Shown: piece by piece, positions 1 to 8,015 of the stretch
Numbering within the stretch: the stretch's first letter is position 1
Layout of the letters: each line of letters starts with the position of its first letter
From: JBBQZP01 sp038207585
Lineage (GTDB): Bacteria; Pseudomonadota; Alphaproteobacteria; Rhodobacterales; Rhodobacteraceae
Length of the DNA stretch: 64,000 nt
Assembly: GCA_038207585.1 (NCBI GenBank)
Contig: JBBQZP010000015.1
Span: 26,601 to 90,600 of the forward strand
Direction: 5' to 3'
Translations under genes and position numbers: made by a program
The notes under the pieces: model-generated
Database searches by the model: none
The model's input: only the letters and a program-made list of their open reading frames with translations
What the model was told of the DNA's origin: nothing

Positions 1-183
1 GAGGGCGGCATCATATTGCGCGGATTGGGCGGGTGTAAGCGCATCATCCCGGTGAAACGCCATCCGCCCCGGTTCAACCCCCAGCACATGCGCCAGCAAC
101 CAACGGGCATCGCGGGCGGGGTCGTCGATGCATGCCGCCGCCAGCCGATCCGCGCCAGTGCGCAGAGCATCGGCGACCCTCAC
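1..183 (-). CDS. prmC: PrmC (HemK) N5-glutamine methyltransferase, N-terminal part only
   Basis: This is the first 61 codons of the release-factor glutamine methyltransferase gene; the rest lies beyond the window edge. A GTG start at 183-181 overlaps the prfA stop as GTGA, so the two genes are translationally coupled. The translation includes DDPARDARWLLAHVLGV, the typical N-terminal helical domain of PrmC, which recognises the release factor. The SAM-binding and NPPY regions are not in the window. PrmC methylates the GGQ glutamine of RF1 and RF2, which fits its place directly behind prfA. Confidence 0.88.
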   Translation of the reverse strand, partial: MRVADALRTGADRLAAACIDDPARDARWLLAHVLGVEPGRMAFHRDDALTPAQSAQYDAAL

Positions 184-1235
184 GCCTCCATTTCCGCCAG
201 TTTGGCCGCCTGATCATGCGCCACCAGCGCCTCGATCACCGGGCCAAGATCGCCCGCGATGATCTGGTTTAGCGCATAAAGCGTCAGGTTGATGCGGTGA
301 TCGGTCAGCCGCCCTTGGGGGAAATTGTAGGTGCGGATACGCTCGGACCGGTCACCCGAGCCGACCTGACTTTTGCGGTTGGCCGAGCGTTCGCTGGCCA
401 GACGTTCCCGCTCCATCTCGAACAGGCGGGCGCGCAGGACCTGCATCGCCATATCGCGGTTGCGGTGCTGCGATTTCTGCGCCGATGTCACGATCATGCC
501 AGTCGGAAGATGGGTGATGCGCACGGCGGAATCGGTCGTGTTGACATGCTGGCCCCCTGCCCCCGAGGCGCGCATCGTGTCGATGCGGATGTCGGAGGCC
601 GGGATGTCGATATCGACCTCTTCCGCTTCGGGCAGAACGGCGACGGTCGCGGCCGAGGTATGCACGCGGCCCTGAGTTTCGGTTTCGGGCACGCGCTGCA
701 CACGGTGGACACCGGATTCGAATTTGAGTTTCGCGAATACGCCTTCGCCCTGCACATGTGCCGTCACCTCGCGGATGCCGCCAAGGTCGCTTTCCTGCAG
801 TTCAAGGATTTCGAATTTCCAGCCCTGCGCTTCGGCATAGCGTTGATACATTCGCAACAGATCGCCCGCGAAAAGGGCGGCTTCATCCCCCCCGGTGCCG
901 GGCCTGATCTCCAGAATCGCGGGGCGGGCGTCGGCGGCATCTTTCGGCAACAGGGCCAAGCGCAGCGCCTGTTCCATTTCGGGGATGCGGGCCTTGAGGT
1001 GCGGGATTTCATCCTCGGCCAGCGCGCGCATTTCGGGATCGGCCAGCATCGCCTCGGCTTCGGTCAGATCGGCGAGCGCGGCTTTGTAGGCGGCAATATC
1101 GGCTACGACGGGTTTGAGATCGGAATATTCGCGCCCAAGCACCGCGATTTCGGCGTGCCCGGCACCTGAGCCCATCTTCGCCTCGATGAATTCGAAGCGG
1201 CGGGTGATCTGATCAAGGGTGTCCATCGGCAGCAT
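180..1235 (-). CDS. prfA: Peptide chain release factor 1
   Basis: RF1 recognises UAA and UAG in the ribosomal A site and triggers peptide release. The chosen ATG at 1235 gives 351 residues beginning MLPMDTLDQITRRFEF, the usual RF1 N-terminus; a TTG at 1253 would add six residues and an ATG at 1226 would remove three. The stop-codon reading tripeptide PxT is PET at 183-185, in RVPETETQGR. The catalytic GGQ is at 227-229, inside GAGGQHVNTTDSAVR. Length is normal for the family. The gene overlaps prmC by four bases. The upstream ribosome-binding site is weak, so the exact start is not certain. Confidence 0.97.
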   Translation of the reverse strand: MLPMDTLDQITRRFEFIEAKMGSGAGHAEIAVLGREYSDLKPVVADIAAYKAALADLTEAEAMLADPEMRALAEDEIPHLKARIPEMEQALRLALLPKDAADARPAILEIRPGTGGDEAALFAGDLLRMYQRYAEAQGWKFEILELQESDLGGIREVTAHVQGEGVFAKLKFESGVHRVQRVPETETQGRVHTSAATVAVLPEAEEVDIDIPASDIRIDTMRASGAGGQHVNTTDSAVRITHLPTGMIVTSAQKSQHRNRDMAMQVLRARLFEMERERLASERSANRKSQVGSGDRSERIRTYNFPQGRLTDHRINLTLYALNQIIAGDLGPVIEALVAHDQAAKLAEMEA

Positions 1236-1300
1236 GGCGCGGGTGTGGCGCAAGGGGTGTGGGGCGTCAAGGCCCGGCTGTGGCGCATGGTTGGAAGAAG

Positions 1301-1325
1301 GATGAGTATTTGGGCAAAAATGAAG
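1301..1325 (+). repeat. Dispersed 25-bp intergenic motif, copy 1
   Basis: The core reads GAGTATTTGGGCAAA and is flanked by GAT and by ATGAAG. An inverted copy at 33619-33643 matches 23 of 25 positions. It lies between the 3' end of the DUF1499 gene and prfA. It contains no hairpin and does not look like a terminator. My recollection is that similar motifs recur between genes in Rhodobacteraceae; its function is unknown to me. Confidence 0.7.
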
Positions 1326-1328
1326 AGG

Positions 1329-1820
1329 CTAGGCGCGGAGTTTTCCCAGCCAATCCCGCAAGCGGGCGGCGTTCACGCCAAGGTCCGAACCGCCAAAGCG
1401 CAGGCGGGCGTTGAGGATGATCGTGGAGCCTGCGTCGCTGTCGATTGCAACTTCGGCTGTTGTGTAATCGGGAAAGCCCCAGAGTGCCGAGCGGGTGATC
1501 CAGGTGATCCTTCCCGTTTCAGGCGCGCCAGCAAGCCGTGTGGTGCGCGCCGTGGCCATGGCAACGGCATCAACGGCCGCCAGCGCCTGCGCACCGCTTT
1601 TGCCCGGCAGCGTGACCGTTGCAGAGGCTCCGTCGGTGCGGGCCACCACCAGGTCTGCAGGCGAGGCCTCGGCGATCATCTTGGCCGCCGGACCCGCGAG
1701 GGCGGCGGGGGCGGGCTGGTGCCAGACCTGCGGATCTGAGGGAGCAAGCCGGACATAGGCGGCAAATCCCGCGACCGCCACGATGATCAGAAGGGCCGCG
1801 TATCCAAGCATCCGTTTCAT
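1329..1820 (-). CDS. DUF1499 membrane-anchored protein
   Basis: The product has 163 residues. One hydrophobic segment (about 4-24) would anchor it in the inner membrane with the rest outside. The body (about 60-155) has the DUF1499 pattern, including ITRSALWGFPDYTTAEV followed by a strand of the form STIILNARLRFG. No catalytic residues are known for this family, so I give no function. Its ATG overlaps the agmatinase stop as ATGA, making it the last gene of the aminotransferase-agmatinase operon. That coupling suggests co-expression but not necessarily a role in polyamine metabolism. Confidence 0.75.
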   Translation of the reverse strand: MKRMLGYAALLIIVAVAGFAAYVRLAPSDPQVWHQPAPAALAGPAAKMIAEASPADLVVARTDGASATVTLPGKSGAQALAAVDAVAMATARTTRLAGAPETGRITWITRSALWGFPDYTTAEVAIDSDAGSTIILNARLRFGGSDLGVNAARLRDWLGKLRA

Positions 1821-2782
1821 CCCTTTGTCCGCGTCCAGTGGAAAAGACAGATCAGCTCATACGCCACATGCGCGCCGGCAATCGCGGTGGCGCCGGTGGT
1901 GTCGTAAGGGGGTGAGACTTCGACAACATCACCGCCCACAAGATTGATGCCGGCCAGATCGCGCAACATCGCCGCCGCCTGCCAGCTTGCCAGCCCGCCC
2001 CAGACCGGGGTGCCGGTGCCGGGCGCAAAGGCGGGGTCCAGCGCGTCGATATCGAACGTCAGATAGGTGGGGTGCGCGCCAACGATGGCCTTGGCCTTGG
2101 CCACTGCTGCTGCCGTGCCGCCCTCATGCACCTCGCGTGCGTCGATGACATTCATGCCCAGATAGTCATCGCAATGCGTGCGGATGCCAATCTGAACCGA
2201 GCGCGCAGGGTCCACGATGCCCAGCTTCACCGCCTTGTACATCATCGTGCCGTGGTCGATGCGGGTCATGTCATCATCGGCCCAGAGGTCGGAATGGGCA
2301 TCGAAATGGATGACTGACAGCGGCCCGAACACTTCCGCATAGGCGCGCAGGATCGGCAGGGTGATGAAATGATCGCCGCCAAGGGTGATCGTGCCTGCAC
2401 CTGCGGCTAGAATGGTGCGGATATGCGCGGTCAGCGTTTCGGGGAAATCCGACACCTTGGCGTAATCGAAAGCCAGATCGCCGTAGTCGATGACCGAAAG
2501 TTCTTCCAAGGGGTTGGTGCCCCAGCCATGCGGCGGATCGTAGGGTTGCAGGGTGCTTGCCTCACGGATCGCACGGGGGCCAAAGCGGGTGCCTGCGCGG
2601 TGCGTGACGGCCTGATCAAAGGGCACGCCGGTGATGGCCAGATCGACGCCCGCCAGATCCTTGGTATAGGTGCGGCGCAGAAAGCTGGTCGCGCCGCCGA
2701 ACGCATTCTCAAACGCATAGCCGCGCAGGCCCTTGCGCGTGAAGGCGGTATCGACTTGCGTTTTCGCGTCTTCGAGTGCCAT
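1817..2782 (-). CDS. speB: Agmatinase (ureohydrolase family)
   Basis: Agmatinase hydrolyses agmatine to putrescine and urea with a binuclear manganese centre. The metal-binding signatures are all present: GGDHFITLP, HFDAHSDLW and TFDIDALDPAFAPGTGTP. From the ATG at 2782 the protein has 321 residues, usual for the family. This ATG overlaps the stop of the upstream aminotransferase as TGATG. The pair suggests agmatine to putrescine to 4-aminobutanal, feeding carbon and nitrogen metabolism. Guanidinobutyrase or another guanidino-acid hydrolase cannot be excluded, because substrate residues in this family are hard to read by eye. Confidence 0.88.
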   Translation of the reverse strand: MALEDAKTQVDTAFTRKGLRGYAFENAFGGATSFLRRTYTKDLAGVDLAITGVPFDQAVTHRAGTRFGPRAIREASTLQPYDPPHGWGTNPLEELSVIDYGDLAFDYAKVSDFPETLTAHIRTILAAGAGTITLGGDHFITLPILRAYAEVFGPLSVIHFDAHSDLWADDDMTRIDHGTMMYKAVKLGIVDPARSVQIGIRTHCDDYLGMNVIDAREVHEGGTAAAVAKAKAIVGAHPTYLTFDIDALDPAFAPGTGTPVWGGLASWQAAAMLRDLAGINLVGGDVVEVSPPYDTTGATAIAGAHVAYELICLFHWTRTKG

Positions 2783-4188
2783 CAACCCAGCCTTACCCCT
2801 TCGCGGATCAGATCATCCGTGACATCCCTGATCGCCTTTTCCAGTGTCTTGGCCACAAAGTCCACCTCATCCGGCGTGATGATCAGGGGCGGTGACATGA
2901 CGTTCAGATGACCCAGCGGGCGCACCATCAGGCCTTTTTCCTCGCAGGCGTTGGCGATGCGTTTGCCGACATCCAGATCATCGGGCAGCAGGCGTTTGGT
3001 GGCTTTGTCGGCGACGTTTTCCACACAGATCATCAGCTTGCGGCCACGAACTTCACCCACCAGCGGCAGGGATTCAAGTGCGCGCATCCGGTCTTCGAAC
3101 AACTGGCCGGTGCGGGTGGCGTTGCCGAGCAGGTCTTCGCGTTCGATGATCTCGATATTTTTCAGGGCGGCGGCGCAGGACACCGGATGTCCGGAATAGG
3201 TGAAGCCTGACGTAAACCAGCGCCCGCCGTCGGCTGCCATTGCGGCCCATATGCGGTCTGAAAAAATAAGCGCACCCAAGGGGATATAGCCCGACGTTAA
3301 ACCTTTGGCGCAAGTGATCATGTCGGGCTGGATGCCGAATTCATCCCAGCTTGCGAACCAGTGACCAAGGCGGCCAAAGGCGGTGACAACCTCATCGGCG
3401 ACAAACAGGATGTCGTGGCGGCGGCAGATCTCGGCCATGCGGATCAGATAGCCTTGGGGGGGCACGATCACGCCGCCCGAGGCCTGAATCGGTTCGGCAA
3501 AGAATCCGCCAACGTTTTCCGGGCCGACCTCGGCCAGTTTCGATTCAAACTCGGCCACCAGCCAGTTGCAGAACGCGGCTTCATTCATGCCGTCCGGGGC
3601 GCGGTAGGGGTTGGGGGCGGTCAGATGGTGGATGCCGTCTTCCTTGTAGCGGAATTCAGCCACACGGTCACCGGGGCGCTTGCCGATGGACTGGCTGATG
3701 TAGGTCGAGCCGTGATAGCTGTAATCCCTTGCGATGACTTGGGTTTTCTGTGGCCGCCCCATGCAGGTCTGATAGAAATGCACCATCCGGTAGGCGGTAT
3801 CTATCGCCGTCGACCCGCCGGTTGTGAAATGCACGCGGTTCAGATCGCCGGGGGCAAGGTTGGCCAGTTTTGCCGCCAGCCGCGCCGAAGGGCCGTTCGT
3901 GACATCGACAAAGCTGTTGGCAAAGGCCAGTTCCATCGCCTGATCGCCGATGGCCTGCGCCATTTCGCGGCGACCAAGGCCGATGTTGGTACACCACATG
4001 CCGCCTATGGCGTCGAAATATTCGCGCCCCGTCGCATCCCAAAGTCTGCACCCTTCACCGCGTGCCATGACCAACGCGCCTTCAGATTCGAAGGGGCCGA
4101 AATTCGTCCACGGATGCAGGGCGTGGGCGCGGTCCATTTCCCACAGATCGTGGGGCGAGGGCGTGTTGGCGCGGGCGGGGGCGTGCAT
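2782..4188 (-). CDS. Class III aminotransferase, putrescine/omega-amine:pyruvate type
   Basis: This is a 468-residue fold-type I PLP enzyme. The PLP lysine is in ITCAKGLTSGYIPLGA, the conserved aspartate in FVADEVVTAFGRLG, and the phosphate-binding region in TTGGSTAIDTAYRM. It resembles SpuC-like putrescine:pyruvate and omega-amino acid:pyruvate aminotransferases. Taurine:pyruvate aminotransferase is a relative, but a better candidate for that role is at 33748-35127. Coupling to agmatinase by TGATG favours putrescine as substrate. That assignment is contextual; PLP-dependent amine transamination itself is secure. Confidence 0.8.
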   Translation of the reverse strand: MHAPARANTPSPHDLWEMDRAHALHPWTNFGPFESEGALVMARGEGCRLWDATGREYFDAIGGMWCTNIGLGRREMAQAIGDQAMELAFANSFVDVTNGPSARLAAKLANLAPGDLNRVHFTTGGSTAIDTAYRMVHFYQTCMGRPQKTQVIARDYSYHGSTYISQSIGKRPGDRVAEFRYKEDGIHHLTAPNPYRAPDGMNEAAFCNWLVAEFESKLAEVGPENVGGFFAEPIQASGGVIVPPQGYLIRMAEICRRHDILFVADEVVTAFGRLGHWFASWDEFGIQPDMITCAKGLTSGYIPLGALIFSDRIWAAMAADGGRWFTSGFTYSGHPVSCAAALKNIEIIEREDLLGNATRTGQLFEDRMRALESLPLVGEVRGRKLMICVENVADKATKRLLPDDLDVGKRIANACEEKGLMVRPLGHLNVMSPPLIITPDEVDFVAKTLEKAIRDVTDDLIREGVRLG

Positions 4189-4222
4189 ATCAGACTCCGT
4201 TGTTGGACGGTGACACTAACAT

Positions 4223-4232
4223 TTTGATCAAA
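4223..4232. promoter_or_regulatory. Palindrome TTTGATCAAA upstream of the aminotransferase operon
   Basis: A perfect 10-bp palindrome in an AT-rich patch sits about 35 bp before the aminotransferase start at 4188. It is a plausible promoter or operator region for the operon. The surrounding 4189-4341 holds no gene. Confidence 0.3.
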
Positions 4233-4341
4233 TTTTGGAAAGCCACACCAGCACACCAAAGGCTGTGGCGGGCAAGATATGGTGGGCCAAAGGTTGATTG
4301 GCCGCGATGGGTGGCTTTCATCACCGAAAGTGATTCGGCAA

Positions 4342-4746
4342 TCAGAACAGGCGCTGTTTCGCTTTGGACAAGGTGAAGCCGTGACCCAAACCGTTGATGC
4401 AGGTCATTCCGGTCTTTTCGGACGTGCAGGTGATCGCACCAAGGCTGACTGATTTGCCATAATCCAGCACCAGCGCATTCGCGTCGGCAACACTGTCGCC
4501 GACACAGGCGAGCGCGCCTTTACGGTCGTTCGGGCCAACTTCGAAACTGCTGCCCCAATCCAGTTCGCAATCCGGGGGCGATGTCGTGTTGGTGGGCGTC
4601 AGCGCGATCATGTCGCAGCGCACCCCTGCATATTCGCCCGACGAAAGACCGCAGAAGATGTTGCCCGAGGGCGAGCGGACCGCAAGATAATCGTCGGACA
4701 TCGCAGGGCCGGCGGCAAAGAGGGCCAGGGTAAGCAGCAATCGCAT
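4342..4746 (-). CDS. Small secreted DUF6636-type protein
   Basis: From the ATG at 4746 the product has 134 residues, starting with a signal peptide (MRLLLTLALFAAGPAMSDDY, cleavage probably after the Ala-Met-Ser stretch). The mature part shows the DUF6636 opening SPSGNIFCGL and GVRCDM, then four further cysteines. These six cysteines suggest disulfides in the periplasm. An AAAGG ribosome-binding site precedes this ATG, so I prefer it to an upstream in-frame start at 4824 inside the preceding gene. It follows the M20 gene by 10 bp and is probably co-transcribed. Function is unknown. Confidence 0.68.
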   Translation of the reverse strand: MRLLLTLALFAAGPAMSDDYLAVRSPSGNIFCGLSSGEYAGVRCDMIALTPTNTTSPPDCELDWGSSFEVGPNDRKGALACVGDSVADANALVLDYGKSVSLGAITCTSEKTGMTCINGLGHGFTLSKAKQRLF

Positions 4747-4756
4747 CGCAAACCTT

Positions 4757-5920
4757 TCAGGCAAGGGGCTGGGCCCGTTCGACCAGCCGGGCAAAGAAGC
4801 TGGCCCCCACAGGGGCTGCTTCATCGTTGAAGTTGAAGGCCGGGTGGTGCAGCCCTGCCCCCGGCCCGGTGCCCATGAAAAGGTAGGCGCCGGGGCGGGC
4901 CTCTAACATATAGGAAAAATCCTCGGACCCCATTTCGCGGTTGGCGTTGCCGTTCACCGCAGCCTCACCCGAAACCTCACGCGCGACCTCAGCGGCGAAG
5001 GCCGCGTTTTCGGAGTGGTTGATGGTGGCGGGATAGCCCCAGTCGTAATCAACCTTGGCGGTGACGTTGAAGGCCATCGCGTGGCCCTCGACAATCTCGT
5101 GCACCCGGCGTTTCAAAAGTGCGCGCACCTCGGGGTTGAAACAGCGGATCGTGGCACAGAACATCGCGGTTTCGGGAATGATGTTGCTGGCCGTCCCTGC
5201 GTGAATCTGCGTGACCGAAATCACCACCTCGTCCAGCGCATAGGTGTTGCGCGGGATGATCGTCTGCACCGCCTGCACCATCGCGACCACGGCAACCACC
5301 GGATCAATGCATTCATGCGGCGTCGCCCCATGCCCGCCGCGCCCGGTGACATACACATAGGCGGTATCGACTGACGCCATAAGCGCACCCGGCGTGGTAT
5401 GAAAATGGCCGAATGGCACGCCCGGAGCGTTGTGGATTCCGTAAACCTGCATGATGTCAAAGCGGTCCATCACCCCCGCCTCAACCATCGCCTGACCGCC
5501 GGCGCCTTCCTCTTCGGCTGGTTGGAAGATCAACGCCACGCGCCCCGTGAAGCGCCGCGTTTCGGCCAGATATTTCGCGGCCCCCAGCAGCATCGTCACA
5601 TGCCCGTCATGGCCGCAGGCGTGCATCTTGCCGGGGATGGTCGAGGCGTAGTCGACCCCCGTCACCTCGGTGATCGGGAGCGCGTCCATATCGGCGCGCA
5701 ACCCGATAGTGGGCCCCGCCCCCTGCCCGTTGATGATGGCCACGATGCCTGTCGTGGCGATGCCTTCGTGAATTTCATCTACCCCCATCTCGCGCAGACG
5801 GGCTGCGATAAAGGCGGCGGTTTCAAAGCACTGAAACTCCAGTTCCGGATGCGCGTGCAGATGGCGACGCCAGCCCTGCATTTCGGGGGCGAAATCGGCG
5901 ATGCGGTTCAGGACGGGCAT
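4757..5920 (-). CDS. M20 amidohydrolase (hippurate hydrolase/aminoacylase type)
   Basis: The 387-residue metallohydrolase begins MPVLNRIADF, with AAAGG seven bases upstream. Signature elements are RRHLHAHPELEFQ near the N-terminus, GLRADMDALPI, HACGHDGH and FQPAEEEGAGG, then MGSEDFSYML towards the C-terminus. These supply the metal-binding His, Asp, Glu and Cys of the M20D amidohydrolase group. A lid domain of about 110 residues is inserted around residues 180-290. The family removes acyl groups from amino acids; the natural substrate cannot be read from sequence. It is divergent from mazG across 59 bp. Confidence 0.85.
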   Translation of the reverse strand: MPVLNRIADFAPEMQGWRRHLHAHPELEFQCFETAAFIAARLREMGVDEIHEGIATTGIVAIINGQGAGPTIGLRADMDALPITEVTGVDYASTIPGKMHACGHDGHVTMLLGAAKYLAETRRFTGRVALIFQPAEEEGAGGQAMVEAGVMDRFDIMQVYGIHNAPGVPFGHFHTTPGALMASVDTAYVYVTGRGGHGATPHECIDPVVAVVAMVQAVQTIIPRNTYALDEVVISVTQIHAGTASNIIPETAMFCATIRCFNPEVRALLKRRVHEIVEGHAMAFNVTAKVDYDWGYPATINHSENAAFAAEVAREVSGEAAVNGNANREMGSEDFSYMLEARPGAYLFMGTGPGAGLHHPAFNFNDEAAPVGASFFARLVERAQPLA

Positions 5921-5979
5921 TGTAGACCTTTGGCTGCGGCGGTTAGGTATAGCCAAACCTCAAAAGAAGGCCCGCCGCA

Positions 5980-6807
5980 ATGCCATATCCCCTGCCCCGC
6001 GCCGCCAGCGACGCGCTGATCGCTGATCCCGACGGCGGATTGCCGCGCCTGCTGGAGATCATGGCGCGGCTTCGCGACCCGGACTCCGGCTGCCCGTGGG
6101 ACATCGTGCAGACCTTTGCCACCATCGCGCCCTATACGATTGAAGAGGCGCACGAGGTCGCCGATGCGATTGAAAGGCAGGCGTGGGACGAATTGCAGGG
6201 CGAATTGGGCGATCTGTTACTGCAGACCGTCTATCACACCCAGATCGGCGAGGAAGCCGGGCATTTCACCTTTGCAAGCGTAACAAAAGCCATCGCCGAC
6301 AAGATGGTTGCGCGCCACCCGCATGTCTTCGGCGACCAGTCCCGCGACAAATCGCCCGATCAGCAAACCGCCGACTGGGAGGCGATCAAGGCCGTTGAGC
6401 GTGGCCCCGCCCGCACGCTTGACGGTGTGGCGCTGGGGTTGCCCGCGCTGACCCGTGCTTTGAAATTGCAAAAGCGCGCGGCGCGCGTGGGCTTCGACTG
6501 GCCCTCCACCGACGAGGTGCTGGCCAAGATCATCGAGGAAGCACAGGAACTGACCGAGGCACGCGATACCCTGACCAAAGCTGAGATCAGCGAAGAATTC
6601 GGCGATCTTCTGTTTGTCATCACCAACCTTGGCCGCCATCTGAAGATCGACCCCGAAGCGGCCCTGCGCGCCGCAAATGCCAAATTCACCCGCCGCTTTG
6701 GCCGGATCGAGGATTGGCTGGCGGATTCTGGCAAAACCCCTGCGCAAAGCGATCTGGCGGAAATGGATGCGCTGTGGAACCGCGCCAAGCGTGAGGAACG
6801 GGAATAG
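5980..6807 (+). CDS. mazG: Nucleoside triphosphate pyrophosphohydrolase MazG
   Basis: MazG hydrolyses (d)NTPs to NMP and pyrophosphate and thereby clears abnormal nucleotides. The 275-residue protein has two MazG helical domains. The first (about 20-130) contains CPWDIVQTFATIAPYTIEEAHEVADAI, with its EExxE metal site. The second (about 155-265) contains GFDWPSTDEVLAKIIEEAQELTEA and EFGDLLFVITNLGRHL. Length and order match the housekeeping enzyme, not the toxin-linked short forms. It is monocistronic; no mazEF pair is present. Confidence 0.95.
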   Translation: MPYPLPRAASDALIADPDGGLPRLLEIMARLRDPDSGCPWDIVQTFATIAPYTIEEAHEVADAIERQAWDELQGELGDLLLQTVYHTQIGEEAGHFTFASVTKAIADKMVARHPHVFGDQSRDKSPDQQTADWEAIKAVERGPARTLDGVALGLPALTRALKLQKRAARVGFDWPSTDEVLAKIIEEAQELTEARDTLTKAEISEEFGDLLFVITNLGRHLKIDPEAALRAANAKFTRRFGRIEDWLADSGKTPAQSDLAEMDALWNRAKREERE

Positions 6808-6831
6808 GTCGCAATCACATTTCTCCGATAA

Positions 6832-6896
6832 CTTTAGTCAGGTATTGACGCCACGCACCGTCTGCGCTCTAACGGCAAGGCAAATTCCGACTAAAG
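6832..6896 (+). promoter_or_regulatory. Promoter of the iron-binding protein gene, flanked by an inverted repeat
   Basis: A -35 like TTGACG (6845-6850) and a -10 like TCTAAC (6868-6873) are spaced by 17 bp. The 8-bp arms CTTTAGTC (6832-6839) and GACTAAAG (6889-6896) are exact inverted repeats, one upstream of the -35 and one just before the ribosome-binding site. Either paired operators or an mRNA stem that masks the start region would fit. An iron-responsive regulator is a guess from the downstream gene. Confidence 0.4.
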
Positions 6897-6905
6897 AGGT
6901 CAACA

Positions 6906-7910
6906 ATGCTCCGCACCACCGCCCTGTCGCTGCTGATGCTGTCATCCGCCCTGCCCGCATTGGCAGAAGAGGTGAACATCTATTCCCACCGCCAGCCCGA
7001 ACTGATCCAACCGCTGCTGGATGCCTTCACCAAGGATACCGGCATCGACGTGAATATCGCCTTTGTCGACAAGGGCATGGTCGAACGCCTGCAAGCCGAA
7101 GGTGACCGCTCGCCCGCCGATCTGGTGCTGACGGTGGATATCGCGCGGCTGACACAGGTAGTCGATGCGGGGGTGACGCAAGCCGTGGATTCGGCGGTGC
7201 TGCAGGCCAATATACCCGCCGAATATCGCGACCCCGGCAACCATTGGTTCGGCCTGACCACCCGCGCGCGGATCATCTATGCCAGCAAGGACCGGGTGAA
7301 GGATGGCGAGGTGACAACCTACGAAGACCTCGCCTTGCCCAAATGGAAGGGCCGCATCTGCACCCGGTCCGGCACCAGCGATTACAACATTGCCCTGTTG
7401 GGCGCCGTGATTGCACACCATGGGGCCGATTACGCGAAAACCTGGGCCGAGGGTTTGAAGGCCAATCTTGCGCGTAAACCGGTGGGGGCCGACCGCGATC
7501 AGGTCAAGGCGATTGCAGCGGGCGAATGCGATATCGCTATCGGCAACACCTATTACATCGGCCAGATGCTGAACACGCCCGATGAAAAGGCTGCAGCCGA
7601 AACAGTGCAGGTGGTCTTCCCGGTGTTCGAGGGTGGCGGGTCGCACATGAACGTCTCGGGCGTGGCGATGACCAAGGCCGCACCGAACCACGAAGCCGCG
7701 CTGAAGCTGATGGAGTTTCTGGCCAGCGATGAGGCGCAGCAGATCTACGCCGAAACGAACTATGAATTCCCGGTAAAACCCGGCGTCCCGGCGTCGGCGC
7801 TGGTGGCAAGCTGGGGGTCGTTCACGCCCGATCCGATCAGCCTGACCGATGTGGCGAAAGAACGCCCCGCCGCGCTGAAAATCATGGAAGAGGTCGATTT
7901 CGACGGCTGA
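6906..7910 (+). CDS. Periplasmic Fe(III)-binding protein (FbpA/FutA type)
   Basis: The 334-residue protein has a signal peptide (about 1-20, ending PALAEE). A class II periplasmic binding fold follows, opening EVNIYSHRQPELIQPLLDAF. The paired-tyrosine region GNTYYIGQML, typical of ferric-binding proteins, is present at about 217-226; the Y-x-H region near the N-terminus (YSHRQ) also fits the FutA/FbpA group. Such proteins deliver iron to an FbpBC-type ABC transporter, but no permease or ATPase gene is adjacent, so its partners are encoded elsewhere. A terminator follows the gene. The metal is inferred from the family. Confidence 0.85.
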   Translation: MLRTTALSLLMLSSALPALAEEVNIYSHRQPELIQPLLDAFTKDTGIDVNIAFVDKGMVERLQAEGDRSPADLVLTVDIARLTQVVDAGVTQAVDSAVLQANIPAEYRDPGNHWFGLTTRARIIYASKDRVKDGEVTTYEDLALPKWKGRICTRSGTSDYNIALLGAVIAHHGADYAKTWAEGLKANLARKPVGADRDQVKAIAAGECDIAIGNTYYIGQMLNTPDEKAAAETVQVVFPVFEGGGSHMNVSGVAMTKAAPNHEAALKLMEFLASDEAQQIYAETNYEFPVKPGVPASALVASWGSFTPDPISLTDVAKERPAALKIMEEVDFDG

Positions 7911-7932
7911 CACCCGGTTCATCGTCATGTCG

Positions 7933-7960
7933 AAAGGGGTCGCGAAAGCGGCCCCTTTTC
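7933..7960 (+). terminator. Rho-independent terminator after the iron-binding protein gene
   Basis: An 11-bp stem with one G-T pair and a GAAA tetraloop (AAAGGGGTCGC / GCGGCCCCTTT) is followed by a short T tract, 22 bp after the stop codon. Confidence 0.8.
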
Positions 7961-8015
7961 GCATTTACAACCCCCGCGCCATCGGCTTTCCTGCGCCCAT
8001 GAACAGGAGGCCCGC

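Noticed and set aside
2782..4188. Second taurine:pyruvate aminotransferase
   Set aside because: Coupling to agmatinase points to putrescine, and a clear tpa lies with xsc at 33748-35127.
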